Below, piece after piece: positions 19,393 through 27,164 of a stretch of DNA of 64,000 bases; position 1 is the first letter of the stretch; every line of letters starts with the position of its first letter. Below the pieces are notes generated by a model. The model searched no databases, was not told where the DNA came from, and was given only the letters and a program-made list of their open reading frames with translations. The stretch covers positions 1,178,001-1,242,000 of the forward strand of contig NZ_CP089746.1 of assembly GCF_029541745.1 (NCBI RefSeq). The letters run 5' to 3'. A program made the translations under genes and the position numbers. The DNA is from Streptomyces sp. LX-29 (GTDB lineage Bacteria > Actinomycetota > Actinomycetes > Streptomycetales > Streptomycetaceae).

Positions 19393-19519
19393 GCGCACTG
19401 CCTCCCATCCGGACTTTCACCGTCGGTCCAGGAATTTCACCTGGTCAACCGGCCGCTGGCTGCGGACGGGTCGCGGACTGTAACCGCCGGTTCGGATTTT
19501 CACCGACCCCGGAGTGCGC
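19393..19519 (-). promoter_or_regulatory. FMN riboswitch (RFN element)
   Basis: Reading the minus strand, the conserved elements come in order: GGGGTCGGTGAAAATCCG, ACCGGCGGTTACAGTCCGCG, a variable arm, GGTGAAATTCCTGGACCGAC, and GGTGAAAGTCCGGATGGGAG. The closing P1 stem pairs GCGCACT (19519-19513) with AGTGCGC (19399-19393). It ends about 165 bases before the ribD GTG, so FMN should shut off the whole ribD-E-M-BA-H operon. Confidence 0.97.
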
Positions 19520-19600
19520 TGACGTCACTGGTACGCGACCAGTGTGCCACGGCTCATACGAGCGGATGGAGGCGGTCTCCGTGTGGCTTCTCTCACCCGT

Positions 19601-19950
19601 TCACCTGGTGAGACGCCGATGCCGAACACATCGCGTCAGGTATTCATGCCGTTCGTCCTTCGCGATCGCCCGAACGGCGCCGTCGTCCTCGGCCGCGCGG
19701 TGGGCGGTCCGGACGTGCTCGCGGAGCCGGCTGGACTCGGGGGTGCCCCGCTCGTGCGGGGCGTCGGCGCACACAGGGCGGTGAGCTGCTCCTGAACCGC
19801 CTCCAGCGGCAGCTGGGGACCGGAGCCGCCGCCCGCGTCCCGCTCCTCCGCCGACTGTCGCTCGACGGCGTCGAGCCGCGCCTTCCCCTCGGCGCGGCAC
19901 CGCTCCGCGTCCTCCTTCGCCAGGTTGGTGCGCTCCAGCTCCGCCCGCAC
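19601..19950 (-). pseudogene. Frameshifted small helical protein gene upstream of the rib riboswitch
   Basis: Two reading frames with clear GC-rich third positions abut on the minus strand. From a GTG at 19950 the frame reads RAELERTNLAKEDAERC and continues as a charged coiled-coil-like helix to about 19780. Coding character then jumps to the next frame (ADAPHERGTPESSRLREHV, then DERHEYLTRC) to a stop at 19601. Joined by a single-base change, this would be a protein of about 115 residues. I do not recognise the family. It may be a decayed gene or a sequencing indel. No good ribosome site precedes the GTG. Confidence 0.45.
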
Positions 19951-20084
19951 GCCTGGGGGTGCGGGGGCGGCGCGGGAGCGAGGGCCGATTCGGACGGCGT
20001 GCCGGGGCACGGGCGCGGCGACCAGGCGGCGCGATCCGGGCCGTGCCGCGGGACGCGACCGTCCGGTCGGAAGCGGAGGCCGCG

Positions 20085-21260
20085 TCAGACGGGGGCTCCG
20101 AAGAGGTCGTTCTGGGCGGCGTCCATGGCCGTGAGGACGGCGCCGCGCAGCACGGCCTCGCCGCCCAGCTCTCCCGCCCGCACCTCGGTGCGCAACGGGG
20201 ACATGCCGGCGACCCGGGCCTCCACCAGACGGGCCAGCGCGGCGCCCCCGGCCCGGCCCAGCTCGCCGCCGAGGACGACGCGGCCGGGGTCGAGCACGGC
20301 GCAGGCCGCGGCCGCGCCGATCGCGACGCGGGCGGCGAGCGCGTCCAGGAAGGGCTCGCCACGGGCCCCGGCCGTGGCGGCAGCGCGGACGGCCGCCTCC
20401 GCGTCGGCCGCGGGCCAGCCGTGCGCGCCGGCCAGCTCCCGGACCGCGGCGCCGCCGACCAGGGCGTGGAAGCCACCGCCGCAGTCGGTCGCCGAGGGTA
20501 GGGCACCGGTGCCGGGCACCGGGAGGAAGCCGATCTCGCCGGCTCCGCCGGAGGCGCCGCGCCGCAGCGCACCGTCGAGAACCACGGCCGCGCCGACACC
20601 CTCGCCCAGCCACAGCAGAACGAAGGTGTCCCGATCGCGGGCGGCACCGGTCCGCTGTTCGGCGACGGCGGCCAGGTTGACCTCGTTCTCCAGCAGCACC
20701 GGGGCGGCGAACCCGCTGTGCAGCGCGGCCGCCAGCCGGCCGTGCCAGGACGGGAGCCCGGCGCCGGAGTTCAGCTCGCCGGTCGCGGGGTCGACCAGGC
20801 CGGGCGCGCCGACGGCGAGGGTGTGCGGCGGCACCGCGCCCGCCTCCTTCACCGCGCGTTCCACCAGCTCCACGGCGCCGCGCACGGCTCGCTCCGGGTC
20901 GGCGTCCGGGGCGACCGGCAGCGCCGTCTCGACGACGGCCCGGCCGAGCAGGTCGGCGACGCACACCGTCACGCCGTCGGTGCGGGCGTCGACACCGACG
21001 AGGTACGCACGGTCGGCGACGATCCCGTACAGCCGGGCGTTGGGGCCCCGACGCTCGGCCCCCGCCTCGCCCATGACCGCGATCAGGCCGGAGTCGCGCA
21101 GCCGTTCGACGAGGTCGGCCACCGTCGGCCGGGACAACCCGGTCATCGCCTTGAGCTGGCCTGCCGTCAGGGGGCCGTGTTCCTGGAGGAGTCTCAGGGC
21201 GAGGCGGTCGTTGATCGCCCGTGCCGTGCTCGGGGAGGCGGTCTGTCTCGACGCTGTCAT
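20085..21260 (-). CDS. ROK family transcriptional regulator
   Basis: This 391-residue protein has an N-terminal winged helix (about 15-75, AINDRLALRLLQEHGPLTAGQLKAMTGLSRPTVADLVERL) and a ROK sugar-kinase-like domain. It keeps VGVDARTDGVTVCVADLLG and NEVNLAAVAEQ. The usual zinc motif (GHxxxxx...CxCGxxGC) is reduced to TDCGGGFHALV, and no clear catalytic aspartate is seen, so it should be a regulator without kinase activity. It is divergent from an MFS/HTH/PEP-mutase operon, with a palindrome between (21276-21298) that is its likely operator. The ligand is probably a sugar or sugar derivative, by family only. Confidence 0.88.
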   Translation of the reverse strand: MTASRQTASPSTARAINDRLALRLLQEHGPLTAGQLKAMTGLSRPTVADLVERLRDSGLIAVMGEAGAERRGPNARLYGIVADRAYLVGVDARTDGVTVCVADLLGRAVVETALPVAPDADPERAVRGAVELVERAVKEAGAVPPHTLAVGAPGLVDPATGELNSGAGLPSWHGRLAAALHSGFAAPVLLENEVNLAAVAEQRTGAARDRDTFVLLWLGEGVGAAVVLDGALRRGASGGAGEIGFLPVPGTGALPSATDCGGGFHALVGGAAVRELAGAHGWPAADAEAAVRAAATAGARGEPFLDALAARVAIGAAAACAVLDPGRVVLGGELGRAGGAALARLVEARVAGMSPLRTEVRAGELGGEAVLRGAVLTAMDAAQNDLFGAPV

Positions 21261-21275
21261 GGCGACATCCTATAT

Positions 21276-21298
21276 CTATCAGGAAGGCTTCCTGATAG
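21276..21298. promoter_or_regulatory. Palindromic operator between ROK and MFS genes
   Basis: CTATCAGGAAG, one G, then CTTCCTGATAG: two perfect 11-base arms around one base. It is 16 bases before the ROK start and about 100 bases before the MFS start, in the most AT-rich part of the gap, so it can control both. Its AGGAA/TTCCT core resembles sites bound by ROK proteins. Confidence 0.75.
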
Positions 21299-21399
21299 TT
21301 TCACTCGGCAAGGGAACGGGGAACGGGGTGGGCCGCCGGCCGCGAAGGTCAGGGAGGGTGGGTAGCAGCATGGGCAGCCGAGTCGAGGAGGAGCCACGC

Positions 21400-22722
21400 A
21401 TGGCCGAGGTGCGACGGGCACGGCTGGCCGTCGCGGCCGTGTTCGCCGTGCACGGCGCGGTGACCGGCAACTTCGCCACCCGCATCCCCTGGATCCAGGA
21501 GCAGTTGGACATCAGCGCGGGACGGCTCGGTCTGGCGCTCGCCTTCCCCGCGATCGGAGCGTCGCTCGCCATGCCGCTGGCCGGCTGGGTGAGCCACCGC
21601 TTCGGCGCCCGCGCGGCACTCCGTGGGCTGCTGGCCCTGTGGTGCGCCTCGCTCGCGCTGCCCGCGGCCTCTCCCGGTCTGGTCTGGCTGTTCGGCGCCC
21701 TGTTCCTCTACGGGGCGACCTCGGGGATGTCCGACGTGGCCATGAACGCGCTCGGCGTGGAGATCGAACAGCGACTCGGCCGTTCGATCATGTCCGGGCT
21801 GCACGGCATGTGGAGCGTGGGCGCCCTCGTCGGGTCCGCCGCCGGCACGGTCGCCGCGCACGCCGACGCCGACGCCCGGCTGCACCTGGGCATCGCGGCC
21901 GCGGTGCTCACCGTCCTCGGGGTCGTCGCCTGCCGATGGGTGCTCGACCTGCGCGGCGCCCCCGAGGAACACCCGCCGCCGCGCTTCGCCCTGCCGCCGC
22001 GCTCCGCGCTGATCATCGGCGCGGTGGGCTTCTGCGCGGTCTTCGCGGAGGGCGCCAGCCTCGACTGGTCCGCCGTCTATCTGCGCGATGTCATGGACTC
22101 CTCCCCCGGTCTCGCCGCCGCCTGCACCACCGCCTTCGCCTGCACCATGGCCGCCGCCCGACTCGCCGGCGACGCGATCGTGGCCCGGCTGGGCCCGGTC
22201 CGGACCGTGCGCGGCGGCGGCGCGCTCGCCACGCTCGGCGGGCTGCTGGTCGTCGTGGCACCGCACCCCGCCGTCGCCATCGCCGGCTTCGGCTGTGTCG
22301 GCCTGGGCATCGCGGTGGTCGTCCCGCTCGCCTTCGCCGCCGCCGGCCGCAGCGGCCCGGCCCCCAGCCAGGCCATCGCGGGCGTCGCCACCATCACCTA
22401 CACCTCCGGCCTGATCGCCCCCGCCGCCATGGGCTCGATCGCCGATCTGACCTCCCTCACCACCTCCTTCGCCCTCGTCACGGCCCTCGCTCTCGGTCTG
22501 GTCGTCGGCGCCGGCGTGCTGCGGGGCGGGTCCGGCCCCAGCCCCGCCCAGGCCACCTCGGCGCCCTCCGCCGAGGGTCACTCCAGCGCGGACGGTTCCG
22601 TCTCCGGCGGCTCCGCCCCCGGCGGTGCCCTCCCCGGCGCTGCCCTCCCTGGCGGTTCCGCAATCCAGGAGACGACGGTTCGGCGGGCGCCGAACGATGG
22701 CGGGAGCATCATGGAGCGATGA
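21400..22722 (+). CDS. MFS transporter
   Basis: This protein is about 440 residues with 12 hydrophobic segments. The first (VAAVFAVHGAVTGNFATRIP) is followed by the LGLALAFPAIGASLAMPLAGWVSHRFGAR loop with the family GXXXDRFGRR-like motif. The pattern fits the fucose-permease/YfkF-like branch of actinobacterial MFS proteins. The ATG at 21400 is preceded by GAGGAGGAG at a good distance. ATG 21370 is an in-frame alternative behind GGGAGGG. The last 60 residues are Gly/Ser/Ala-rich and outside the fold. The stop overlaps the next gene (ATGA). Control by the divergent ROK regulator suggests a sugar-like or related substrate (inferred). Confidence 0.88.
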   Translation: MAEVRRARLAVAAVFAVHGAVTGNFATRIPWIQEQLDISAGRLGLALAFPAIGASLAMPLAGWVSHRFGARAALRGLLALWCASLALPAASPGLVWLFGALFLYGATSGMSDVAMNALGVEIEQRLGRSIMSGLHGMWSVGALVGSAAGTVAAHADADARLHLGIAAAVLTVLGVVACRWVLDLRGAPEEHPPPRFALPPRSALIIGAVGFCAVFAEGASLDWSAVYLRDVMDSSPGLAAACTTAFACTMAAARLAGDAIVARLGPVRTVRGGGALATLGGLLVVVAPHPAVAIAGFGCVGLGIAVVVPLAFAAAGRSGPAPSQAIAGVATITYTSGLIAPAAMGSIADLTSLTTSFALVTALALGLVVGAGVLRGGSGPSPAQATSAPSAEGHSSADGSVSGGSAPGGALPGAALPGGSAIQETTVRRAPNDGGSIMER

Positions 22723-23447
22723 CCCACCCCGAGCCCACCGGGCCACAACTCGCCCGACTCGCCGCGCTGCTGGCCGACGAGACCCGCGTCCGCTTCTGCC
22801 TGGCGCTTCTCGACGGCCGGGCGTGGACCGCCGGAGAGCTGGCCCGGCAGGCGGGGGTCGCCGCCTCCACGGCCAGTGAGCAACTGAACCGCCTCGTCGA
22901 CGGCGGTCTGCTGGCGGAGGAGCGGCAGGGGCGGCACCGCTATCTACGCCTGGCCGGACCCGAGGTCGCCCAGCTGATCGAGGACCTCTCCGCGTATGCG
23001 GCGCCTCCTTCCCCACCGCGGACCCTGCGCGCCGCCGGCGCCAGCAGCGCCATGGCCCGCGCCCGCACCTGCTACGACCACCTGGCCGGCCGGCTCGGCA
23101 CCGCCATCACCGCGGCCATGGTCGATCGCGGCCTCCTCCAACAGCACACGGGCTTCGCGCTCACGGACGACGGCCTCGCCTGGTTCCGCGAGTTGGGCGT
23201 CGACCTGACGGCCGCCCCGACCGGCCGCCGCCCGATGGCCCGCGGCTGTCTGGACTGGACGGAGCGCCGACCACATCTGGCCGGCCGCGCCGGCGCCGCC
23301 CTGTGTCGCCATGCGCTGGAGGCCGGATGGTGCGTGCGCATCGGCAGCCGGCGCGCGCTCCGTGTCAGCGACACCGGCCGGCAGGCACTCCGCCGGTTGC
23401 TCGACCTCGACCTCGACCTGCTCGACCTTGAGGGGACCCGACCGTGA
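22719..23447 (+). CDS. ArsR-type winged-helix regulator
   Basis: This 242-residue protein has an ArsR-like HTH in residues 8-80 (LARLAALLADETRVRFCLALLDGRAWTAGELARQAGVAASTASEQLNRLVDGGLL). The C-terminal region (about 95-240) keeps LGTAITAAMVDRGLLQQH and C-LDWTERRPHLAGRAGAALC. That extension is shared by actinobacterial ArsR proteins often next to MFS genes. Several cysteines (GCLDW, ALCRHALEAGWCVR) could bind metal or sense redox, but no classic CxC metal motif is seen. It is coupled to the MFS gene upstream and to the PEP mutase downstream (GTGA overlap at 23444-23447). Confidence 0.85.
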   Translation: MTHPEPTGPQLARLAALLADETRVRFCLALLDGRAWTAGELARQAGVAASTASEQLNRLVDGGLLAEERQGRHRYLRLAGPEVAQLIEDLSAYAAPPSPPRTLRAAGASSAMARARTCYDHLAGRLGTAITAAMVDRGLLQQHTGFALTDDGLAWFRELGVDLTAAPTGRRPMARGCLDWTERRPHLAGRAGAALCRHALEAGWCVRIGSRRALRVSDTGRQALRRLLDLDLDLLDLEGTRP

Positions 23448-24298
23448 CCACGGCCACCACCGAACGTTGCGCCGCCTTCCGCCGACTCCACCACGCCGAC
23501 CGCCCGCTGCTGCTCCCCAACGCCTGGGACCACGCCAGCGGCGCCGCGCTGGCCCGGCGCGGATTCCGCGCGCTGGGGACCACCAGCCTGGGCGTCGCCG
23601 CGGCGGCCGGGCTGCCGGACGCGACCGGCGCCGCCCGCGAGGAGACGCTCGCCCTCGCCCGCGGCCTGGCCCGACTGCCCGTGCTCGTCAGCGTCGACAT
23701 CGAGGGCGGTTTCAGCGACCGGCCGGAAGAGGTCGCGGAACTCGCCGCCGAGCTGGCGGCGGCCGGAGTGGTCGGCGTGAACATCGAGGACGGCCGCTCC
23801 GAGGGGGCGCTGACACCCCTCGGACGGCAATGTGAGGTGATCACAGCCGTCAAGGAGCGGGCGCCCGAGCTCTTCGTGAACGCCCGGACCGACACCCACT
23901 GGTTCCCCGCGTTGGCCGGGGACACCGCTCCCCCGCTGTCGGCGGCTCTCGAACGGGCCGAAGCCTATGTCCGTGCGGGCGCCGACGGCGTCTTCGTGCC
24001 CGGCCTGACCGACGAGAAGGACATCGCGGCACTGGTCCGGGACCTGGGGCGGGCCCCGCTCAATGTGTTGTTCGCCCCCGGCCGGCACCGCTACGAGGTC
24101 CTCGCCGAGCTGGGTGTCGGCAGGGTCAGCTGCGGCTCGCTGCTCTTCCGGGCCGCCCTGCACCGAGCGGTGGAGCTGGCCTGGTCCATCGAGCACCCCG
24201 ACGCGGCTCCGAGCAGCCCCCTCTCCTATGAGCAGGCGCAGACCTTGTCCTACGATTTCGAGGCGGAACCCCCAGAGGACCCTCCCATCACGGGATGA
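23444..24298 (+). CDS. Isocitrate lyase / PEP mutase family protein
   Basis: This 284-residue TIM-barrel protein starts at a GTG overlapping the previous stop. It keeps the family motifs LLLPNAWDHASGAALARRGFRALGTTS, SVDIEGGFS (metal-binding acid), GVNIEDG and the catalytic-loop region LFVNARTDTHW. It lacks the KKCGH cysteine of true isocitrate lyases, so it is more like oxaloacetate decarboxylase or 2-methylisocitrate/PEP-mutase-type C-C or P-C lyases. The substrate is unresolved. It probably works on a compound imported by the MFS protein in the same operon, under ROK control. Confidence 0.82.
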   Translation: MTTATTERCAAFRRLHHADRPLLLPNAWDHASGAALARRGFRALGTTSLGVAAAAGLPDATGAAREETLALARGLARLPVLVSVDIEGGFSDRPEEVAELAAELAAAGVVGVNIEDGRSEGALTPLGRQCEVITAVKERAPELFVNARTDTHWFPALAGDTAPPLSAALERAEAYVRAGADGVFVPGLTDEKDIAALVRDLGRAPLNVLFAPGRHRYEVLAELGVGRVSCGSLLFRAALHRAVELAWSIEHPDAAPSSPLSYEQAQTLSYDFEAEPPEDPPITG

Positions 24299-24361
24299 AC
24301 CTCCCTTACGGCCCCTTAACATTGCTCCGATCCCCCCGCGTATCGATGAAGTGGAGCAGTC

Positions 24362-25780
24362 ATGGGCCTGGGCCTGCGCTGGACCCTGCACGGCGACGGG
24401 CGCACCCCCGCCCCCGGAGCCGTCGTCAGACCCGATGAGCGGCTGTCGTGGCCCAGGACCGCGGGGCTCGGCGCGCAGCATGTGGTCGCCATGTTCGGCG
24501 CTTCCTTCGTCGCGCCGGTGCTGATGGGCCTGGATCCGAATCTCGCCATCATGATGTCGGGCGTCGCGACCATGATCTTCCTGGTCGCGACCCGTGGCCG
24601 GGTCCCCAGTTATCTCGGTTGCAGCCTCTCCTTCGTGGGGGTGGCCGCCGTCATCCGGGCGCAGGGCGGCGGCAGCGCCGCGGTGACCGGTGCGATCCTG
24701 GTCGTCGGCGCGGCCCTGTTCCTCAGTGGGCTCGCGGTCCAGCGCTTCGGTGCGCGGATCATCCACGCGGCGATGCCCCCCGTGGTCACCGGCGCCGTGG
24801 TCATGCTGATCGGCTTCAATCTGGCGCCGGTCACCGCGCGCACCTACTGGCCGACCGACCAGTGGACGGCGCTGCTGACGATGCTCTTCACCGGGCTGGC
24901 CGTGGTCTGTCTGCGCGGCTTCTGGTCGCGGATCGCGATCTTCCTGGGGCTGATCTTCGGCTATGCGCTCTCCTGGGCCCTGGACCGGATCTTCGGGAAG
25001 ATCCACTCGGTGAACGGCGGCACCCAGGCGGTGGACCACTGGCGGCTCGACCTCTCCGAGGTGGGATCCGCCGACTGGATCGGGCTCCCCTCCCTGCACG
25101 CCCCCAGCTTCGAGTGGTCGGCGATCCTCGTCGCGCTTCCGGTGGTGATCGCGCTGATCGCGGAGAACGCCGGCCATGTGAAGGCAGTGGGCGAGATGAT
25201 CAACGATCCACTGGACGACAAGCTGGGCACGGCCATCGCGGCGGACGGCGCCGCGACCATGCTGTCGACGGCCGTCGGCGGCCCCGCCAACACCACCTAC
25301 TCCGAGAACATCGGCGTGATGGCCGCCACCCGCGTCTACTCCACCGCCGCCTACTGGGCAGCCGCCTGCTTCGCTCTCCTCTTCGGCCTGTGCCCCAAGT
25401 TCGGCGCGGTCGTGGCCGCGATCCCCGGCGGTGTCCTCGGCGGCATCACCGTGATCCTCTACGGAATGATCGGTCTGCTCGGCGCCCAGATCTGGGTGCA
25501 CAACGACGTGGACCTGCGCAATCCGCTCAACCTGGTGCCGGTGGCGGCGGGCGTCATCATCGGCGTCGGCGGTGTCAGCCTGAAGATCAGCGACAACTTC
25601 GAGCTGAGCGGCATCGCGCTCGGCACGATCGTCGTCATCACCGGCTACCACGTGCTGCGGGCCCTGGCCCCCGCCCACCTGAAGGGTCAGGAGCCGCTGT
25701 TGGACGCCGGGACCAGCGCCTACGACGACAAGGGGACGGGCGCGGGCACGGGGACGACCACGGGAACGGGGACCGACTGA
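24362..25780 (+). CDS. uraA: NCS2 family uracil-type permease
   Basis: This 472-residue protein has about 14 membrane segments. The two substrate-site motifs of the uracil branch are present: ALIAENAGHVKAVGEM (about 260-275) and AVGGPANTTYSENIGVM (about 302-318). The signature FGASFVAPVLMGLDPNLAIMMSG is near residue 45. It imports uracil, possibly xanthine-type bases, with protons. The start is ATG behind a GTGGAGC site. It is a single gene 63 bases after the PEP-mutase gene, with a strong hairpin (25792-25826) at its end. The Gly/Thr tail of 15 residues is low complexity. Confidence 0.9.
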   Translation: MGLGLRWTLHGDGRTPAPGAVVRPDERLSWPRTAGLGAQHVVAMFGASFVAPVLMGLDPNLAIMMSGVATMIFLVATRGRVPSYLGCSLSFVGVAAVIRAQGGGSAAVTGAILVVGAALFLSGLAVQRFGARIIHAAMPPVVTGAVVMLIGFNLAPVTARTYWPTDQWTALLTMLFTGLAVVCLRGFWSRIAIFLGLIFGYALSWALDRIFGKIHSVNGGTQAVDHWRLDLSEVGSADWIGLPSLHAPSFEWSAILVALPVVIALIAENAGHVKAVGEMINDPLDDKLGTAIAADGAATMLSTAVGGPANTTYSENIGVMAATRVYSTAAYWAAACFALLFGLCPKFGAVVAAIPGGVLGGITVILYGMIGLLGAQIWVHNDVDLRNPLNLVPVAAGVIIGVGGVSLKISDNFELSGIALGTIVVITGYHVLRALAPAHLKGQEPLLDAGTSAYDDKGTGAGTGTTTGTGTD

Positions 25781-25791
25781 CCCGTCTCCCA

Positions 25792-25826
25792 CCGCCGGCG
25801 GCCCACCCTCCCGGGGCCGCCGGCGG
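25792..25826. terminator. Convergent terminator hairpin
   Basis: CCGCCGGCGGCC (25792-25803) pairs with GGCCGCCGGCGG (25815-25826), 12 bp around an 11-base loop. It lies between the uracil permease and the opposing XRE regulator. Confidence 0.65.
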
Positions 25827-25838
25827 ACGAGCCATGCC

Positions 25839-26678
25839 TTACACCGTGAGGTCCTGAAGTCCCAGCACACGGAGCAGCTCCAGTCGTTCATACGATTCGG
25901 TGCCCGGTTGGGCGGTATAGACGATCAACCGTTGGGCGTGCTCGGCGCTCAGCAGCACCTCGCACTCCAGCTCCAGCAGTCCCACCATCGGATGCTCGAA
26001 GCGAGTGATGGACGAGCGCTGCACGGCCACCTCATGCGCCTCCCACAGGGCGGCGAACTCCGCACTGCCGGCCCGCAACTCGGCGACCAGCGCGGCGGGG
26101 CCGGGGTCGTCGGGCCGGGCGGCGAGCACTGCCCGCAGGTTCGCCACGTGCGTCCGCGCGTGCCGCTCACGGTCCGCCGCGGGCGTCAGCGAGGGGCCAG
26201 GCCGCTCGGTGAAGAACCGGCGGACCATGTTCCGATCCGCCGGCGGCCGGGCGCTCACGTCACCGACCAGGGCAGCCGCCAGCGCGTTCTGCGCCAGGAT
26301 GTCGCCCCAGTCGTTGGTGACCTGCGCGGCGGCGTCGTACAACCGGTCCAGCACGCGCAGTATGCCGGGCGGCACATGCCCGGAGGTGCCGCGGTCACGC
26401 GGCGGCTCCTCACCCGCCAGATGAAAGAGATGGTCCCGCTCGTCGTCGGTCAGCCGCAGCGCCCGGGCGAGCGCGGTCAGCATCTGACGGGACGGACGCG
26501 GGCCGCGCGCCTGCTCCAACCGGGCGTAGTAGTCCGTGGACATGCCGGTGAGCTGGGCCACCTCCTCTCGGCGGAGGCCGGGCGTGCGGCGCCGCGCGCC
26601 CGGCCCCAGTCCGACGTCGGTGGGTGCGAGGCGTGCGCGGCAGCGGCGAAGGAAGTCGGCGAATTCATTGCGATCCAC
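25839..26678 (-). CDS. XRE-family regulator with MmyB-type ligand domain
   Basis: This 279-residue protein has an HTH at about residues 10-70 (FADFLRRCRARLAP, RRTPGLRREEVAQLTGMSTDYYARLEQARG). The MmyB-like C-terminal domain runs about 100-275 (AAAQVTNDWGDILAQNALAAALVGD, then a leucine-rich GLLELECEVLLSAEHAQRLIVYTAQPGTES). These proteins occur widely in Streptomyces, often beside oxidoreductases, and bind fatty-acid-like ligands. The frame stays open about 360 bases upstream, but the family N-terminus begins at GTG 26678. The DNA upstream has coding character in other frames (a pentapeptide-repeat gene whose stop is 4 bases before this start). Confidence 0.88.
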   Translation of the reverse strand: MDRNEFADFLRRCRARLAPTDVGLGPGARRRTPGLRREEVAQLTGMSTDYYARLEQARGPRPSRQMLTALARALRLTDDERDHLFHLAGEEPPRDRGTSGHVPPGILRVLDRLYDAAAQVTNDWGDILAQNALAAALVGDVSARPPADRNMVRRFFTERPGPSLTPAADRERHARTHVANLRAVLAARPDDPGPAALVAELRAGSAEFAALWEAHEVAVQRSSITRFEHPMVGLLELECEVLLSAEHAQRLIVYTAQPGTESYERLELLRVLGLQDLTV

Positions 26679-26682
26679 GCGT

Positions 26683-27022
26683 TCATGGTCCCCGCGCTGA
26701 CGCAGAGTAACCAGGGTCTGCGAATCCCCGGATCGACAGACCCCTGATGTCGCATCCTGTGATCTCGCGTCCCCTGAGGCGGCGTCCTTTTGATCTGGCG
26801 TCCTCTGTTCTGGCGTCCTCTGATCCGCTGTCCCCTGATCCGGCATCCTCCGACTGACGGTCCGCGGATCGGCGACCCCCGGAGCGACGAACCCCGGACC
26901 GGCGAGACCCGGACCGGCGAGCCGCGGATCCGGGATCCGCCGATCGCCAAGTCTCTCCTCCAGCCGAGCCGGACCGTGCACGCTGGTGATGCAACGGATC
27001 GCCGACGGAAGGCCGTTGCCAT
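26683..27022 (-). pseudogene. Pentapeptide-repeat protein gene, split by a +1 frameshift
   Basis: On the minus strand, an ATG at 27022 (or TTG at 26950 behind GGAGGAGAGAC) leads into 14 consecutive pentads with Ile/Val/Leu at position 3 and usually Arg-Gly at positions 4-5, for example SRIRG, SSLRG, CRIRG, CDIRG. The DNA period is 15 bases except one unit of 16 at 26788-26791, where an AAAA run adds a base. Beyond it the pentads continue perfectly in the next frame to FADPGY and a TGA at 26683. Joined, it is about 112 residues, predicted to fold as a right-handed beta helix. Its stop is 4 bases before the XRE regulator's GTG. It may be a real frameshift or a sequencing error. Confidence 0.7.
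26725..26935 (-). repeat. 15-base tandem repeats encoding pentads
   Basis: About 14 degenerate copies, on the minus strand roughly GRGGACGCCRGATCA. Units are best conserved at 26755-26850. One 16-base unit breaks the phase. They are coding repeats of the pentapeptide gene and not a CRISPR or iteron array. Confidence 0.75.
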
Positions 27023-27164
27023 GCATCTCAGGCGAGCTCGACACGAGGGCGAGGGGTACGTCTCATGACGTGGGTGCGATTCCGCTTACCGCCTGTTAGC
27101 CCGTTACGGGGAAACCGCCGTGCGCGAGCCCCCGGCGGACCGGGCGGCTGGGACCCTGAGCCCC

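Noticed and set aside
26725..26935. Repeat array considered as CRISPR or iterons
   Set aside because: The units are 15 bases, contiguous and without spacers, and translate to pentads, so they are coding repeats.
27060..27120. Possible tRNA-like segment upstream of DUF5995
   Set aside because: No acceptor stem or T-loop (GGTTCGANTCC) could be matched on either strand.
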